From: Rhodocyclales bacterium
Lineage (GTDB): Bacteria > Pseudomonadota > Gammaproteobacteria > Burkholderiales > Rhodocyclaceae
Length of the DNA stretch: 64,000 nt
Assembly: GCA_003105015.1 (NCBI GenBank)
Contig: PQAF01000027.1
Span: 1 to 64,000 of the forward strand
Reading direction: 5' to 3'
Positions 10,393 through 21,511 of the stretch are shown here, one piece after another. The position numbers and the translations under genes were made by a program. The notes below the pieces were generated by a model that saw only the letters and a list, made by a program, of their open reading frames with translations, was not told where the DNA came from and did not search any database. How positions within the stretch are numbered: position 1 is the stretch's first letter; the number at the start of each line of letters is the position of its first letter.

Positions 10393-11103
10393 TCAAACCG
10401 CGCGCCGCACCATCGCGTCCTTGATCTTGCCGATCGCCCGCGTCGGGTTGAGGCCCTTCGGACAGACGTCGACGCAGTTCATGATGCTGTGGCAGCGGAA
10501 CAGGCGGTAGGGGTCCTCGAGGTTGTCGAGGCGCTCGCTGGTCGCCTGATCCCTTGTATCGGCAATAAAGCGGTAGGCCTGAAGCAGGCCGGCCGGGCCG
10601 ACGAACTTGTCCGGATTCCACCAGAACGACGGGCAGGAGGTCGAGCAGCAGGCGCACAGGATGCACTCGTACAAGCCGTTCAGTTCCTCGCGCTCTTCCG
10701 GCGTCTGCAGGCGCTCTGTCTCCGGCGGCGGGTCGTTGTTGATGAGATACGGCTTGATCGAGTGGTACTGCTTGAAGAACTGCGTCATGTCCACGATCAG
10801 GTCGCGGATGATGGGCAGGCCGGGCAGCGGGCGCAGCACAACGGGCTCGGGCAGATCCTTCAGGTCGGTCAGGCAGGCCAGGCCGTTGCGGCCGTTGATG
10901 TTGAGCGCGTCGGAACCGCAGACGCCCTCGCGGCAGGAGCGGCGGAAGGCGATCGAGTCGTCCTTGGCCTTCAGCTTCACCATGGCGTCGAGCAGCTTGC
11001 GGTCGGTGGCATCCACCTCGACCGAGATGTCCTGCATGTAGGGCTTGTCGTCCTTGTCCGGATCGTAGCGGTAGATCTTGAACTGCATGGTTCGTGTGGT
11101 CAT
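10393..11103 (-). CDS. sdhB: Succinate dehydrogenase iron-sulfur subunit
   Basis: 236 residues. N-terminal [2Fe-2S] ferredoxin domain with SCREGVCGSDALNI and LAC; C-terminal domain with CILCACCSTSCPSFWW and CHSIMNCVDVCPKGLNP, ligating the [4Fe-4S] and [3Fe-4S] clusters. It carries electrons from FAD in SdhA to ubiquinone at the SdhCD anchor. It lies 13 bp after sdhA and 2 bp before sdhE. Confidence 0.97.
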   Translation of the reverse strand: MTTRTMQFKIYRYDPDKDDKPYMQDISVEVDATDRKLLDAMVKLKAKDDSIAFRRSCREGVCGSDALNINGRNGLACLTDLKDLPEPVVLRPLPGLPIIRDLIVDMTQFFKQYHSIKPYLINNDPPPETERLQTPEEREELNGLYECILCACCSTSCPSFWWNPDKFVGPAGLLQAYRFIADTRDQATSERLDNLEDPYRLFRCHSIMNCVDVCPKGLNPTRAIGKIKDAMVRRAV

Positions 11104-11116
11104 CTTCCGGAACTCC

Positions 11117-12904
11117 TCAGTACGCGCGCTTCTTCAGTTCGATGGTGTCGACGGTGAGCGGGGTCAGCTTCACCGACTTGTAGTCGAGGCGGTTGCCCTC
11201 CTTGAACCACAGGGTGTGCTTGAGCCAGTTCTTGTCGTCGCGGCCGTTGGGATTCTCCGGCGTGTCCGGCGCGTCGTCGCGGACGTGGGCGCCGCGCGAT
11301 TCCTTGCGCGCCTCGGCCGAGATCATGGTGGCCACCGCGACCTCGATCAGGTTCTCCAGTTCCAGCGCCTCGATGCGGGCGGTGTTGAAGACCTTCGACT
11401 TGTCCTTGATCGCGACGCGCTGGACGTCCTTCTGCACGTCGAGGATCTTCGAGACGCCCTCCTTCAGCTTGTCGGCGAAGCGGAACACGCCGCAGTGGTT
11501 CTGCATGGTGCGCTGCATGGCCAGGCGCGACTCGTGCGCGTCGGCGCCGTCCTTCTGCGTGTCGAGGCGATTGATTCGCGCGAGCGTGCGCTCGATGGCC
11601 TCCTGCGGCAGGTCCTTGTGCGCCTTGGTCGATTTCTTCACGTCCTCGACGGCGGTCTCGCCGGCCGACTTGCCGAACACCAGCAGGTCGAGCAGCGAGT
11701 TGGTGCCTAGGCGGTTGGCGCCGTGCACCGAGGCGCAGGCGCACTCGCCGGCGGCGTAGAAGCCGGGCACGGCGACGTTCATGCTGGAGCCGCGCGGCGC
11801 CACCACCTGGCCGCTGTAGTTGGTCGGGATGCCGCCCATCTGGTAGTGGCAGGTCGGCACCACCGGGATCGGCTCCTTGATCGGGTCGGTGCCGGCGAAC
11901 TGGATGGAGATCTCGCGGATGCCGGGCAGGCGCTGCATGATCACCTTCGGGTCGAGGTGGGTGATGTCGAGCAGCACGAAGTCCTTGTTCGGGCCGCAGC
12001 CGCGTCCCTCGTTGATCTCCGTGACCATGGCGCGCGAGACGACGTCGCGCGAGGCGAGGTCCTTGGCGTTCGGCGCGTAGCGCTCCATGAAGCGCTCGCC
12101 GGCGCTGTTCCTCAGGATGCCGCCCTCGCCGCGCACGCCCTCGGTGATGAGCACGCCTGCGCCGGCGACGCCGGTCGGGTGGAACTGCCAGAACTCCATG
12201 TCCTCGAGCGGAATGCCGGCGCGCGCCGCCATGCCGAGGCCGTCGCCGGTGTTGATGAAGGCGTTGGTCGAGGAATAGTAGATGCGCCCCGCGCCGCCGG
12301 TGGCGAAGATGGTGGCCTTGGACTGGAAGGCGACGATCTCGCCGGTCTCCATTTCCAGGGCGGTGACGCCGAGCACTTCGCCTTCGGCGTCGCGGATCAG
12401 GTCGAGCGCCATCCACTCGACGAAAAACTGGGTGTTGGCGCGCACGTTGCGCTGGTAGAGCGCGTGCAGCATGGCGTGGCCGGTGCGGTCGGCGGCGGCG
12501 CAGGAGCGGCGCACCGGCTTCTCGCCGAAGTTCGACATGTGGCCGCCGAAGGGGCGCTGGTAGATCTTGCCGGCGTCGGTGCGGTCGAAGGGCATGCCGT
12601 AGTGCTCGAGCTCGATCACCACTTCGTTGGCCTTGCGGCACATGAACTCGATGGCGTCCTGGTCGCCGAGCCAGTCGGAGCCCTTGACGGTGTCGTACAT
12701 GTGCCAGTGCCAGTGGTCTTCCTCGGAGTTGCCCAAGCTCGCCGCGACGCCGCCCTGCGCGGCGACGGTGTGCGAGCGGGTCGGGAAGACCTTGGTGATG
12801 ACGGCCGTCTTGAGGCCGGATTCGGACAGCTGCAGCGCGGCACGCAGGCCGGCGCCGCCGGCGCCGACGATCACCGCGTCAAAGGTGCGTTTGGTGACTT
12901 TCAC
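11117..12904 (-). CDS. sdhA: Succinate dehydrogenase flavoprotein subunit
   Basis: 595 residues. FAD Rossmann motif [11 protein letters not shown] at 14-24; His45 in SHTVAAQGG is the covalent FAD attachment site; active-site elements HPTG and the C-terminal [18 protein letters not shown] / RxRxR region are present. It oxidises succinate to fumarate at the cytoplasmic face of the membrane. Two bases separate it from sdhD. Confidence 0.97.
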   Translation of the reverse strand: MKVTKRTFDAVIVGAGGAGLRAALQLSESGLKTAVITKVFPTRSHTVAAQGGVAASLGNSEEDHWHWHMYDTVKGSDWLGDQDAIEFMCRKANEVVIELEHYGMPFDRTDAGKIYQRPFGGHMSNFGEKPVRRSCAAADRTGHAMLHALYQRNVRANTQFFVEWMALDLIRDAEGEVLGVTALEMETGEIVAFQSKATIFATGGAGRIYYSSTNAFINTGDGLGMAARAGIPLEDMEFWQFHPTGVAGAGVLITEGVRGEGGILRNSAGERFMERYAPNAKDLASRDVVSRAMVTEINEGRGCGPNKDFVLLDITHLDPKVIMQRLPGIREISIQFAGTDPIKEPIPVVPTCHYQMGGIPTNYSGQVVAPRGSSMNVAVPGFYAAGECACASVHGANRLGTNSLLDLLVFGKSAGETAVEDVKKSTKAHKDLPQEAIERTLARINRLDTQKDGADAHESRLAMQRTMQNHCGVFRFADKLKEGVSKILDVQKDVQRVAIKDKSKVFNTARIEALELENLIEVAVATMISAEARKESRGAHVRDDAPDTPENPNGRDDKNWLKHTLWFKEGNRLDYKSVKLTPLTVDTIELKKRAY

Positions 12905-12906
12905 TT

Positions 12907-13254
12907 TCAGAGTCTCCAGAGAATCGACACCGCCCAGCCGGTGTAGCCGACGAGGGCGAGGAGCGTGAGGACGTGCAGCGCAAGGCGCACGCCGTTCGGC
13001 TTGACGTAGTCCATCCAGATGTCGCGCACGCCGACCCAGGCGTGGTACATCAGGCTGACGATGAAGAGGAAGGTGAGGAAGCGCACGAAGCCGCCGGCCA
13101 TGAAGTCGCGCCAGGTTTCGTAGGTGATGCGCTCCTGCCCCAGCAGCAGGACGAAGATGAGAATCGTGTAGACCGCCATGACGACGGCGGTGATGCGCTG
13201 CGCCAGCCAGTCCTTCAGGCCGTAGTGGGCGCCGACGATGATGTTCTTCACCAT
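12907..13254 (-). CDS. sdhD: Succinate dehydrogenase membrane anchor subunit
   Basis: 115 residues with three membrane helices (about 19-38, 58-78 and 91-112). [16 protein letters not shown] after helix 2 is the SdhD signature with the heme-side His and the quinone-site Asp-Tyr. Together with SdhC it holds heme b and the ubiquinone site. It overlaps sdhC by 7 nt. Confidence 0.93.
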   Translation of the reverse strand: MVKNIIVGAHYGLKDWLAQRITAVVMAVYTILIFVLLLGQERITYETWRDFMAGGFVRFLTFLFIVSLMYHAWVGVRDIWMDYVKPNGVRLALHVLTLLALVGYTGWAVSILWRL

Positions 13255-13637
13255 AGTTTCACCCCCAGGATCGCGGTCAGCGCCAGGCTGATGACCAGCA
13301 CGGCCTTGGTGCTGGCGCGGGCCGGCTTGAGGTCGGTGCCCATGTTGAGATCGAGCAGCAGGATGCGGATGCCCATGCAGAAATGGTGCAGGAAGGCCCA
13401 GAGCAGGCCGGTCAGCACCAGCTTGGCGAGCGGGTGGGCCACGACGGACTGGAGCATGGCGAAACCCAGCGAGGAGTCGAGACTCAGCTCGAACAGGAAA
13501 ATCAGGAAAGGCAGCATGAGGAACAAGCCCGCCCCGCTGATGCGATGCAATATGGAAGCGATCGCCGGAAGCGGCTGCTTGATGACCCGCAGGTCAAGGT
13601 GCTTCGGGCGCTCCTTTTTAATGGTTATTTCCGTCAT
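13248..13637 (-). CDS. sdhC: Succinate dehydrogenase cytochrome b556 subunit
   Basis: 129 residues with three membrane helices. The N-terminal [26 protein letters not shown] is the SdhC signature (quinone-site Ser/Arg in SILHRISG), and [14 protein letters not shown] carries the heme-ligand His. First gene of the sdhCDAB-sdhE-gltA-sucAB-lpdA operon. The start at 13637 overlaps a well-conserved N-terminus. Confidence 0.94.
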   Translation of the reverse strand: MTEITIKKERPKHLDLRVIKQPLPAIASILHRISGAGLFLMLPFLIFLFELSLDSSLGFAMLQSVVAHPLAKLVLTGLLWAFLHHFCMGIRILLLDLNMGTDLKPARASTKAVLVISLALTAILGVKLW

Positions 13638-13659
13638 ACCTCATTTCCCCCTACGCTGT

Positions 13660-13707
13660 GCGGCGCAGCATAAAGCGCCGCGATACCCCAATAAACCGTT
13701 AATTATA
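13660..13707 (-). promoter_or_regulatory. Promoter and leader of the sdh-gltA-sucAB-lpdA operon
   Basis: On the minus strand a perfect TATAAT (-10; 13702-13707) is followed by a GCGGCGC/GCGCCGC hairpin (13660-13681) and then the sdhC start. No good -35 is visible 17 bp upstream, which suggests activator dependence or an extended promoter. The lone -10 plus hairpin is the best transcription start candidate for the whole operon. Confidence 0.5.
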
Positions 13708-13742
13708 GCTTCTCGTCGGCCGTCGCCTTCAGCTTCCCGGCT

Positions 13743-14471
13743 TCAATTCAACTCGTTCAGGTAGTAGTGCTCGGCGGTGGCATACAGGCCGCGCCGCCAT
13801 TCGACCGGCTTTTCGCCGTAGGTATAGGTCACGCGTTCCACGGAGAGCAGCGGGCTGCCCTCGCCGACCGCGAGTTGCTCCGCCGAAGCGCGGTCGGCCG
13901 CGACGGCGCGGATGCGTTCCTCGGCGCGGATCATGCGCACGCCGAAGCGCGTCTCGAACAGGCTGTAGAGCGAACCTTGGTATTCCTGCAGGACTTCCAG
14001 CGACAGCCCCTGGAAGATTTCGCCCGGCAGGTAGATTTCGTCGAGTACCACCGGCTTCCCGTTGAACTTGAGCACGCGGCGCACGATGGTGATGGGCGCG
14101 CCGGGGGCGATGTCGAGGATGCGGGCGGCTTCCTGGCCGGCCTTGGCGCGCCAGCATTCCAGCGGTACGCTCTGCGGCACGGCGACGCCGCCCTCGTTGG
14201 GAACGACGCGGAGAAAGCGGAAGAAGGCGCGCGGATCGTTGTGCGAAGCAACATAAGTGCCCTTGCCCTGCTTGCGCACGACAAGATTTTCCGCCGCCAT
14301 CTCGTCGATGGCCTTGCGGACGGTGCCCTGGCTGACATTGAAGCGGATGGCCAATTCGGCCTCGCTGGGAATGACCTCGCCGGGACGCCACTCGCCGGAT
14401 GCAAGGCCCTGCAGGATCAGGTTCTTGATCTGGCGATAGAGAGGACTGAAGGTCGGGGACACTTGCGCCAT
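13743..14471 (-). CDS. GntR/HutC-family transcriptional regulator of the TCA locus
   Basis: 242 residues. Winged-helix GntR domain at about 8-75, with the recognition region PSEAELAIRFNVSQGTVRKAIDEM and wing RKQGKGTYV. The C-terminal UTRA effector domain (about 95-240) is of the HutC subfamily type. UTRA domains sense small metabolites. The gene lies between the two divergent TCA arms and is transcribed toward sdhC. A 26-bp palindrome just upstream (14514-14539) is the likely operator, shared with mdh, implying autoregulation and control of the mdh arm. The ligand is unknown; an intermediate such as citrate or succinate would be logical. Confidence 0.9.
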   Translation of the reverse strand: MAQVSPTFSPLYRQIKNLILQGLASGEWRPGEVIPSEAELAIRFNVSQGTVRKAIDEMAAENLVVRKQGKGTYVASHNDPRAFFRFLRVVPNEGGVAVPQSVPLECWRAKAGQEAARILDIAPGAPITIVRRVLKFNGKPVVLDEIYLPGEIFQGLSLEVLQEYQGSLYSLFETRFGVRMIRAEERIRAVAADRASAEQLAVGEGSPLLSVERVTYTYGEKPVEWRRGLYATAEHYYLNELN

Positions 14472-14513
14472 GGGTGAATTTCAGCATAAAAAAACCCTAA
14501 CGTCTATAGTCTC

Positions 14514-14539
14514 TCTTATGTCTTATATAAGACATAAGA
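14514..14539. promoter_or_regulatory. GntR operator: 26-bp perfect palindrome
   Basis: Every base of 14514-14526 pairs with 14527-14539. The inner half contains TCTTATATAAGA and the outer repeats read TCTTATG/CATAAGA. It ends 6 bp before the -35 box of the mdh promoter and 42 bp upstream of the gntR start, in otherwise unusually AT-rich DNA. Palindromes of this length and base content fit GntR/HutC dimers. Confidence 0.75.
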
Positions 14540-14545
14540 TACCTA

Positions 14546-14574
14546 TTGACACACTGCAAAAAGAAATCTACCAT
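14546..14574 (+). promoter_or_regulatory. Sigma-70 promoter of mdh
   Basis: TTGACA (14546-14551), 17-bp spacer, TACCAT (14569-14574). The mdh start is 87 bp downstream. The GntR palindrome directly precedes the -35 box. Confidence 0.65.
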
Positions 14575-14660
14575 CGACCGCATTCCCGGCTGGCGTAATT
14601 TCCGGTTCCTGCGCCCCGTTGAAGCGCCGTTTTGAACAACCTGATCGAGGAGTCACTTCC

Positions 14661-15650
<990 letters not shown>

Positions 15651-15675
15651 GAGTCGCGAAAGGGGTGAACGCAAA

Positions 15676-16677
15676 GTGAACGCCGCGCTTCACCCCGCCG
15701 CCGTCCTCTACCGCGAAGCCAGGCCCTTTCCCGCCCTGCCCGCCTGCGAGCACTATGCCGGCAGCGAGAAGCTGATCGGCAAGGGGCTCGCCCTGCAGCA
15801 AACGCTGGGGCCGGTCTTCGACCTCACCTGCGACTGCGAGGACGGCGCCCCCGCCGGCGCCGAGCGCGCCCACGCCGAGATGGTCGCCGCGACCGTAAAC
15901 TCGGCCGACAACCGTTTCAACCGCGTCGGCGCCCGCATCCACGACATCACCCACCCGCACTGGCGCGACGACCTCGAGATCATCGTCGGCAGGGCCGGCC
16001 GGAAGCTGGCCTACGTCACCTTCCCCAAGGTGGGCAGCCGCCAGGATGCGCAGACCATGCTGATGGCGCTCGCCGCCGTCGCCAAGATAAACGGCATCGA
16101 GCGGCCGATCCCGGCGCACGTGCTGATCGAAACGCATGGCGCCCTGCGCGAAGTGGAAGAAATCGCCGCCCTGCCCGGCATCGAGACGCTGGACTTTGGC
16201 CTGATGGACTTCGTCAGCGGCCATCACGGCGCCATCCCGTCCTCTGCGATGAAGAGCCCGGGGCAGTTCGAGCATCCGCTGGTGGCGCGCGCCAAGTGCG
16301 CCATCGCCGCCGCCGCGCTCGGCCACGGCCTGGTGCCCTCGCACAACGTCACGACCGAACTCCACGACACGCAGGCGGTCTACCAGGACGCCCGGCGCGC
16401 CCGCGAGCAGTTCGGCTACCTGCGCATGTGGAGCATCCACCCGAACCAGGTGCAGCCGATCGTCGATGCCATGCGGCCGCAGTTCGACGAGGTGAATGAA
16501 GCGGTGGCCATCCTGCTCGCCGCGCAGGCCGCCGGCTGGGGGCCGATCCGCCACGACGGCCGCCTGCACGACCGCGCCTCGTACCGCTATTACTGGGAAC
16601 TGCTGCAGCGCGCCCACACCACCGGCATGGATTTGCCGGCCGGCGCACGACAGCAGTTCTTTTCCGCAACCGCATAA
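15676..16677 (+). CDS. HpcH/HpaI-family CoA-ester lyase (citrate lyase beta-like)
   Basis: 333 residues from GTG 15676. The TIM-barrel lyase pattern is visible: acyl-CoA/metal site [40 protein letters not shown], and a C-terminal lid with MWSIHPNQV. Relatives cleave or form malyl-CoA, citramalyl-CoA or similar 3-hydroxyacyl-CoA esters with Mg2+. The exact substrate cannot be read from the sequence. It lies 25 bp after mdh and 28 bp before acnB; this mdh-lyase-aconitase order recurs in betaproteobacteria, suggesting a role linked to C4/C6 acid metabolism or repair of a side product. Confidence 0.88.
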   Translation: MNAALHPAAVLYREARPFPALPACEHYAGSEKLIGKGLALQQTLGPVFDLTCDCEDGAPAGAERAHAEMVAATVNSADNRFNRVGARIHDITHPHWRDDLEIIVGRAGRKLAYVTFPKVGSRQDAQTMLMALAAVAKINGIERPIPAHVLIETHGALREVEEIAALPGIETLDFGLMDFVSGHHGAIPSSAMKSPGQFEHPLVARAKCAIAAAALGHGLVPSHNVTTELHDTQAVYQDARRAREQFGYLRMWSIHPNQVQPIVDAMRPQFDEVNEAVAILLAAQAAGWGPIRHDGRLHDRASYRYYWELLQRAHTTGMDLPAGARQQFFSATA

Positions 16678-16705
16678 CCATTGCCTTTTTCGAGAGGACC
16701 CTACC

Positions 16706-19291
16706 GTGCTAGAAGCCTACCGTGCCCATGCCGCCGAGCGCGCCGCCCTCGGCATCCCGCCGCTGCCCCTCACCGCCAAGCAGACCGGGGAACTGGTCGA
16801 GCTGCTGAAGAACCCGCCCAAGGGCGAAGAGGCCTTCCTGGTCGACCTCATCACCCACCGCGTGCCGGCCGGCGTGGACGACGCCGCCAAGGTCAAGGCC
16901 GCCTTCCTGGCGAAGGTCGCCAAGGGCGAGGAAGCCTGCGCCCTCATCTCGCGCGAAAAGGCCACGGAACTCCTCGGCACCATGCTCGGCGGCTACAACG
17001 TCAAGCCGCTGATCGACCTGCTCGACGACGCCGCGGTCGGCACCGTCGCCGCCAAGGGCCTGAAGGGCACGCTGCTGATGTTCGACTACTTCCACGACGT
17101 CGCGGAAAAGGCGAAAAAGGGCAATGCCAACGCCAAGTCGGTAATGCAGTCCTGGGCCGACGCCGAGTGGTTCACCTCGCGCCCGGAAGTGGCGAAGAAG
17201 ATTTCCGTCACCGTCTTCAAGGTCACCGGCGAGACCAACACCGACGACCTCTCGCCCGCGCCCGACGCCTGGAGCCGCCCCGACATCCCGCTGCACGGCC
17301 TCGCCATGCTGAAGAACCCGCGCGAAGGCATCGTCCCGGAGAAGCCCGGCGAGCGCGGCCCGATCCAGCTGATCGAGGATCTCAAGAAGAAGGGCCATCC
17401 CGTCGCCTACGTCGGCGACGTGGTCGGCACCGGCTCCTCGCGCAAGTCCGCCACCAACTCGGTGATCTGGTGGACCGGCGACGACATCCCCTTCGTCCCG
17501 AACAAGCGCTACGGCGGCTTCTGCCTCGGCGGCAAGATCGCGCCGATCTTCTTCAACACCCAGGAGGACGCCGGCGCCTTCCCGATCGAGTGCGACGTCA
17601 GCCAGATGAACATGGGCGACGTCGTCGACATCTATCCCTACGACAAGAAGATCGAGAAGAACGGCCAGGTCATCGCCACCTTCGCCTACAAGTCGGAAGT
17701 GCTGCTCGACGAAGTGCGCGCCGGCGGCCGCATCAATCTCATCATCGGCCGCGGCCTCACCGCCCGCGCGCGCGAGGCGCTGGGCCTGCCCGTCAGCACG
17801 CTCTTCCGCCTGCCGCAGGCGCCGAAGGATTCCGGCAAGGGCTTCTCGCTGGCGCAGAAGATGGTCGGCCGGGCATGTGGATTGCCTGAGGGCAAGGGCG
17901 TCCGCCCGGGCACCTACTGCGAGCCGAAGATGACCACCGTCGGCTCCCAGGACACCACCGGCCCGATGACGCGCGACGAGCTGAAGGACCTCGCCTGCCT
18001 CGGCTTCTCCGCCGACATGGTGATGCAGTCCTTCTGCCACACCGCCGCCTATCCGAAGCTGGTCGACGTGCGCATGCACCGCGAGCTGCCGTCCTTCATC
18101 AGTACGCGCGGCGGCGTTTCCCTGCGCCCCGGCGACGGCGTCATCCACTCCTGGCTGAATAGATTGCTGCTGCCCGACACCGTCGGCACCGGCGGCGACT
18201 CGCACACCCGCTTCCCGATCGGCATCTCCTTCCCGGCCGGCTCCGGCCTGGTCGCCTTCGCCGCCGCCACCGGCGTCATGCCGCTCGACATGCCGGAGTC
18301 GGTGCTGGTGCGCTTCAAGGGCAAGCTGCAGCCCGGCGTCACCCTGCGCGACCTGGTGAACGCCATCCCCTACTACGCCATCAAGCAGGGTCTCCTCACC
18401 GTCGAAAAGAAAGGCAAGAAGAACATCTTCTCCGGCCGTATCCTCGAGATCGAGGGCCTGCCCGACCTGAAGGTGGAACAGGCCTTCGAACTCTCCGACG
18501 CCTCGGCCGAGCGCTCCGCCGCCGGCTGCACGGTGCATCTCGACAAGGCGCCGATCATCGAGTACATGCGCTCGAACATCGTGCTGATGAAGTGGATGAT
18601 CGCCAACGGCTATCAAGACAAGCGCTCGCTCGAGCGCCGCATCAAGGCCATGGAGGCGTGGATCGCCAACCCGCAGTTGCTGAAGGGCGACGCCGACGCC
18701 GAGTACGCCGCGGTGATCGAGATCGACCTGGCCGACGTCAAGGAGCCGCTGGTCGCCTGCCCGAACGACCCGGACGACGTCAAGCCGCTGTCCGAAGTCG
18801 CCGGCGACAAGATCGACGAGGTTTTCATCGGCTCGTGCATGACCAACATCGGCCACTTCCGCGCCGCCGGCAAGGTGCTCGACGGCAAGTCGGACATCCC
18901 GACCCGCCTGTGGATCGCCCCGCCGACCAAGATGGACGCCATGATCCTCAACGAGGAAGGCTACTACGCCATCCTCGGCAAGAGCGGCGCGCGCATGGAG
19001 ATGCCCGGCTGCTCGCTGTGCATGGGCAACCAGGCGCAGATCCGCAAGGGCAGCACGGCGATGTCCACCTCGACGCGCAACTTCCCCAACCGCCTCGGCA
19101 TCGACACCCGCGTCTATCTCGGCTCTGCGGAACTCGCCGCCGTGTGCGCCCTGATGGGCAAGATCCCGACCGTGGCCGAGTATATGGAGCAGGTGAACAT
19201 CGTCAACCAGAAGGCCGGCGACATCTACCGCTACATGAACTTCGACCAGATCGCCGAGTTCAGGGAAGTGGCGGATACCGTAACGGTGTAA
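16706..19291 (+). CDS. acnB: Aconitate hydratase B
   Basis: 861 residues from GTG 16706, preceded by GAGAGG. The N-terminal HEAT-like AcnB domain ([22 protein letters not shown]...) is followed by the swivel domain ([17 protein letters not shown]) and the catalytic domains. The [4Fe-4S] Cys ligands lie in the second half, including [16 protein letters not shown] and [11 protein letters not shown]. It interconverts citrate and isocitrate; AcnB apoproteins also bind mRNA under iron limitation or oxidative stress. Last gene of the plus-strand arm, followed by a terminator. Confidence 0.96.
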   Translation: MLEAYRAHAAERAALGIPPLPLTAKQTGELVELLKNPPKGEEAFLVDLITHRVPAGVDDAAKVKAAFLAKVAKGEEACALISREKATELLGTMLGGYNVKPLIDLLDDAAVGTVAAKGLKGTLLMFDYFHDVAEKAKKGNANAKSVMQSWADAEWFTSRPEVAKKISVTVFKVTGETNTDDLSPAPDAWSRPDIPLHGLAMLKNPREGIVPEKPGERGPIQLIEDLKKKGHPVAYVGDVVGTGSSRKSATNSVIWWTGDDIPFVPNKRYGGFCLGGKIAPIFFNTQEDAGAFPIECDVSQMNMGDVVDIYPYDKKIEKNGQVIATFAYKSEVLLDEVRAGGRINLIIGRGLTARAREALGLPVSTLFRLPQAPKDSGKGFSLAQKMVGRACGLPEGKGVRPGTYCEPKMTTVGSQDTTGPMTRDELKDLACLGFSADMVMQSFCHTAAYPKLVDVRMHRELPSFISTRGGVSLRPGDGVIHSWLNRLLLPDTVGTGGDSHTRFPIGISFPAGSGLVAFAAATGVMPLDMPESVLVRFKGKLQPGVTLRDLVNAIPYYAIKQGLLTVEKKGKKNIFSGRILEIEGLPDLKVEQAFELSDASAERSAAGCTVHLDKAPIIEYMRSNIVLMKWMIANGYQDKRSLERRIKAMEAWIANPQLLKGDADAEYAAVIEIDLADVKEPLVACPNDPDDVKPLSEVAGDKIDEVFIGSCMTNIGHFRAAGKVLDGKSDIPTRLWIAPPTKMDAMILNEEGYYAILGKSGARMEMPGCSLCMGNQAQIRKGSTAMSTSTRNFPNRLGIDTRVYLGSAELAAVCALMGKIPTVAEYMEQVNIVNQKAGDIYRYMNFDQIAEFREVADTVTV

Positions 19292-19292
19292 C

Positions 19293-19316
19293 CGCCGTCC
19301 CGCCGGGACTGACTTT
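19293..19316 (-). repeat. Dispersed 24-bp bipartite element, copy 2
   Basis: Minus strand AAAGTCAGTC-N8-ACGGCG, 16/16, spacer CCGGCGGG. Starts one base after the acnB stop codon and precedes the terminator. Confidence 0.8.
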
Positions 19317-19331
19317 TTCGATGCTTCAAAA

Positions 19332-19359
19332 AAACAACCCCGCCGAGGCGGGGTTGTTT
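19332..19359. terminator. Bidirectional rho-independent terminator
   Basis: Perfect 13-bp stem (19332-19344 with 19347-19359; core AACCCCGCC/GGCGGGGTT). On the minus strand the stem is followed by TTTTTTT, a strong terminator for the 19385-19630 gene; on the plus strand it ends acnB, with its T residues inside the stem. Confidence 0.85.
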
Positions 19360-19384
19360 CGTTCCGGGTATGCGGTTCCGTCGT

Positions 19385-19630
19385 TCAGCCGCGCCACTGG
19401 TTGGCGCGCTTCATGGCGATTTCATGCTGTTCCTTGACCTTGGCGCGATACGGAATCTCGTACAGCAGGCAGGCGCCGATGAAGACCGCCACGATCGCCA
19501 AAGCCTGGTTGAACCCCATCGACATCAGCATCTTGTAGGCCGGATAGGCCAGGCCGGCCGACACCAGCAGCCAGATGAAACCCAGCATCCTGCTGCTGGA
19601 ACCATTCGAATCCTTCCGTCCCTTCGTCAT
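19385..19630 (-). CDS. Small two-helix membrane protein
   Basis: 81 residues from MTKGRKD, with AAGGAG eight bases upstream. Basic, Ser-rich N-terminus, then two membrane helices (about 15-35 and 41-61) and a charged cytoplasmic tail (RAKVKEQHEIAMKRANQW). No family known to me. The only recognisable regulatory element is a perfect CRP-type site 27 bp upstream of the start. It is bounded by a strong terminator, so it is a monocistronic unit. Confidence 0.7.
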   Translation of the reverse strand: MTKGRKDSNGSSSRMLGFIWLLVSAGLAYPAYKMLMSMGFNQALAIVAVFIGACLLYEIPYRAKVKEQHEIAMKRANQWRG

Positions 19631-19656
19631 GCGCCTTCTCCTTGACATGCTGGATG

Positions 19657-19672
19657 TGTGATTTTCTTCACA
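19657..19672. promoter_or_regulatory. Perfect CRP/FNR-superfamily site
   Basis: TGTGA-TTTTCT-TCACA, identical to the E. coli CRP consensus TGTGA-N6-TCACA; the palindrome extends to 8-bp arms (19654-19675). It lies 27 bp upstream of the 19385-19630 start, so bound protein would cover the core promoter (repression), unless transcription starts further upstream. Confidence 0.65.
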
Positions 19673-19792
19673 CATGGCAACAGCCATGCCAATCACGCAT
19701 CTATCTGATATTCAAAGAAAACACCCAACAGGTCCAGGAAAAGCCCTGACCTTCAGCGCCAGAATCCGACCAGAAACGGCAGCGGGCCGGGA

Positions 19793-20896
19793 TCACTCTC
19801 CCTGCTGCAAGGTCACGGAAACCTCGACACTCCTGCCCTGCCGCAACAACGTCAGCCGGATGCGGTCCCCGGCCTTGAATTCGTCCAGCCGTGCGGCGAA
19901 CTTGCCGACGCTGTCGACGGGCTTGCCATCGACGGCGGTGATGATGTCGCCGGGCACGATGCCCTTGCGCGTCATGTTGGCGCCCTGCAGCCCGACCGCA
20001 GCGGCAGGCGAACCCGGCTTGACGCGCAGGACCGCCACGCCCTTCACATTGAGCATGGCCGTCAGGCGTTGGTTGACGCCGTCGTCGAGTTCGATGCCCA
20101 TGGTCGGGCGGCTGTACCTGCCGTGGCGGACGATGTGCGGCACGACGCGGTTGACGGTATCCACCGGCACGGCGAAGCCAATGCCGGCACTCGCCCCGCT
20201 CGGGCTGTAGATCGCCGTGTTGATGCCGATCAGGCGGCCGGCCGAGTCGAGCAGCGGCCCACCCGAGTTGCCGGGATTGATTGCCGCGTCGGTCTGGATC
20301 AGGTGTTCGATGCTGAGGCCGGTGTCGCCCATCAGCGAACGGTCGAGCGCGGAAATGATGCCCTTGGTCAGCGTCCAGTCGAGGCCGAAGGGATTGCCGA
20401 TGGCGTAGACGCTCTGGCCGACCCGCAGGTCGTGGCTGGTGCCGAGCGGCACTGCCGCGGGAAGCCGGCGGCCGGCGCCGATCTTCAGCACGGCGATGTC
20501 GTGCGCCGGACTGACGCCGACCAGGCTGGCCTTGTGGTCGCTGCCGTCGGCCAGCTTCACCGTCGCCTCGCTGGCGCCCTGGATGACGTGGAAGTTGGTG
20601 ACGACGTGGCCCGCCTCGTCCCAGATGAAGCCGGAGCCGGTGCCGCGCGGCACGGAAAACACGTTGCGCGTCCAGAAGTCGCGCACCTGCTCGCGCGTCG
20701 TGATGAACACCACCGAGTCGCGCGCCTTCTCGAACAGGCCGATGACGGCCTTCTCCTCCGCAGAGAGATCGCCGCGCGGCGCGACCGGGCGCGGCTTGCC
20801 GTCCGCGGCAAGGACAGGCGCGAAATGAACGAGGCAGGCAAACAGCAGTGCAATCGCGTACACCGGCGTCGCACCGAGTCGTTGAAGATGGGGCAT
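19793..20896 (-). CDS. DegP/HtrA-like periplasmic serine protease
   Basis: 367 residues from the third in-frame ATG (20896), which has GAGGA nine bases upstream; two earlier ATGs (20920, 20905) are possible. Signal peptide or membrane anchor at about 8-32 (VYAIALLFACLVHFAPVLA). Trypsin-like domain with catalytic His (TNFHVI), Asp (HDIAVL) and Ser (GNSGGP), then one PDZ domain (GVAVLRVKPGSPAAAVGL...IVPGDIITAVDGKPV). One PDZ domain is the DegS-like architecture. Likely envelope protein quality control or regulated proteolysis. Confidence 0.92.
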   Translation of the reverse strand: MPHLQRLGATPVYAIALLFACLVHFAPVLAADGKPRPVAPRGDLSAEEKAVIGLFEKARDSVVFITTREQVRDFWTRNVFSVPRGTGSGFIWDEAGHVVTNFHVIQGASEATVKLADGSDHKASLVGVSPAHDIAVLKIGAGRRLPAAVPLGTSHDLRVGQSVYAIGNPFGLDWTLTKGIISALDRSLMGDTGLSIEHLIQTDAAINPGNSGGPLLDSAGRLIGINTAIYSPSGASAGIGFAVPVDTVNRVVPHIVRHGRYSRPTMGIELDDGVNQRLTAMLNVKGVAVLRVKPGSPAAAVGLQGANMTRKGIVPGDIITAVDGKPVDSVGKFAARLDEFKAGDRIRLTLLRQGRSVEVSVTLQQGE

Positions 20897-21060
20897 AGCT
20901 GGCATTCCTCGACGTTGCATGAGGGCAGCATTGTACTGCCGCCGCGCCCCGCTCCATCGCCCCCCGGCTAGGCGGCCGCTTCAACCCCTTGCTGCGCGAC
21001 CTTCTCCGGCAGGCATGGCGCGGACAGCCGGATGTCGCGGAAGGGCATGTCCCGTCCTCC

Positions 21061-21393
21061 TCAGCGCAACAGCGTGGCGGGCATCGCGGCGAGCGGCGCA
21101 TGCCGCCAGCGCAGCAGCCGCGCCAGCACCGACGCGGCGCGTCCGCGCGACGCGTCCTCGCAGCTGCGCGTGACGGCCAGCAGCGAATCCTTCAGCGCCG
21201 ACACCACCACCGGCGCGTCGTCCGCCGCCCGCCAGCGCTGGCCGGCGCAGAGGATGATGTCTTCCGCTTGGCCATCGACGGTGATCCACAGTTCGCCCGA
21301 GCGGCAGGCCAGTTCCCGGCCGCCGATGCGCTCGAGGGCCAGCAGTTCGCCGTCTGCAAGTTCGTAACGGGTCTCTTGCACAATCCTCGCCAT
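21061..21393 (-). CDS. DUF2917-type small protein
   Basis: 110 residues from ATG 21393, with GGAGG eight bases upstream; earlier in-frame ATGs lack a ribosome-binding site. The pattern ELACRSGELWITVDGQAEDIILCAGQRW is that of DUF2917, a small beta-strand domain of unknown function that is usually encoded next to a LysR regulator. It is divergent from the LysR gene at 21512 and shares a 118-bp intergenic region, suggesting the LysR protein controls it. Confidence 0.75.
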   Translation of the reverse strand: MARIVQETRYELADGELLALERIGGRELACRSGELWITVDGQAEDIILCAGQRWRAADDAPVVVSALKDSLLAVTRSCEDASRGRAASVLARLLRWRHAPLAAMPATLLR

Positions 21394-21511
21394 GATCTTA
21401 TCCTCCATGCGATACATGCATCGACAGGTGCCGTGGCATGTGCTGTCAGGATAGGCATCCACCATGCAATGCACAAACGACTAATCCGAATCCAATGCAT
21501 GAGTATTTCTC

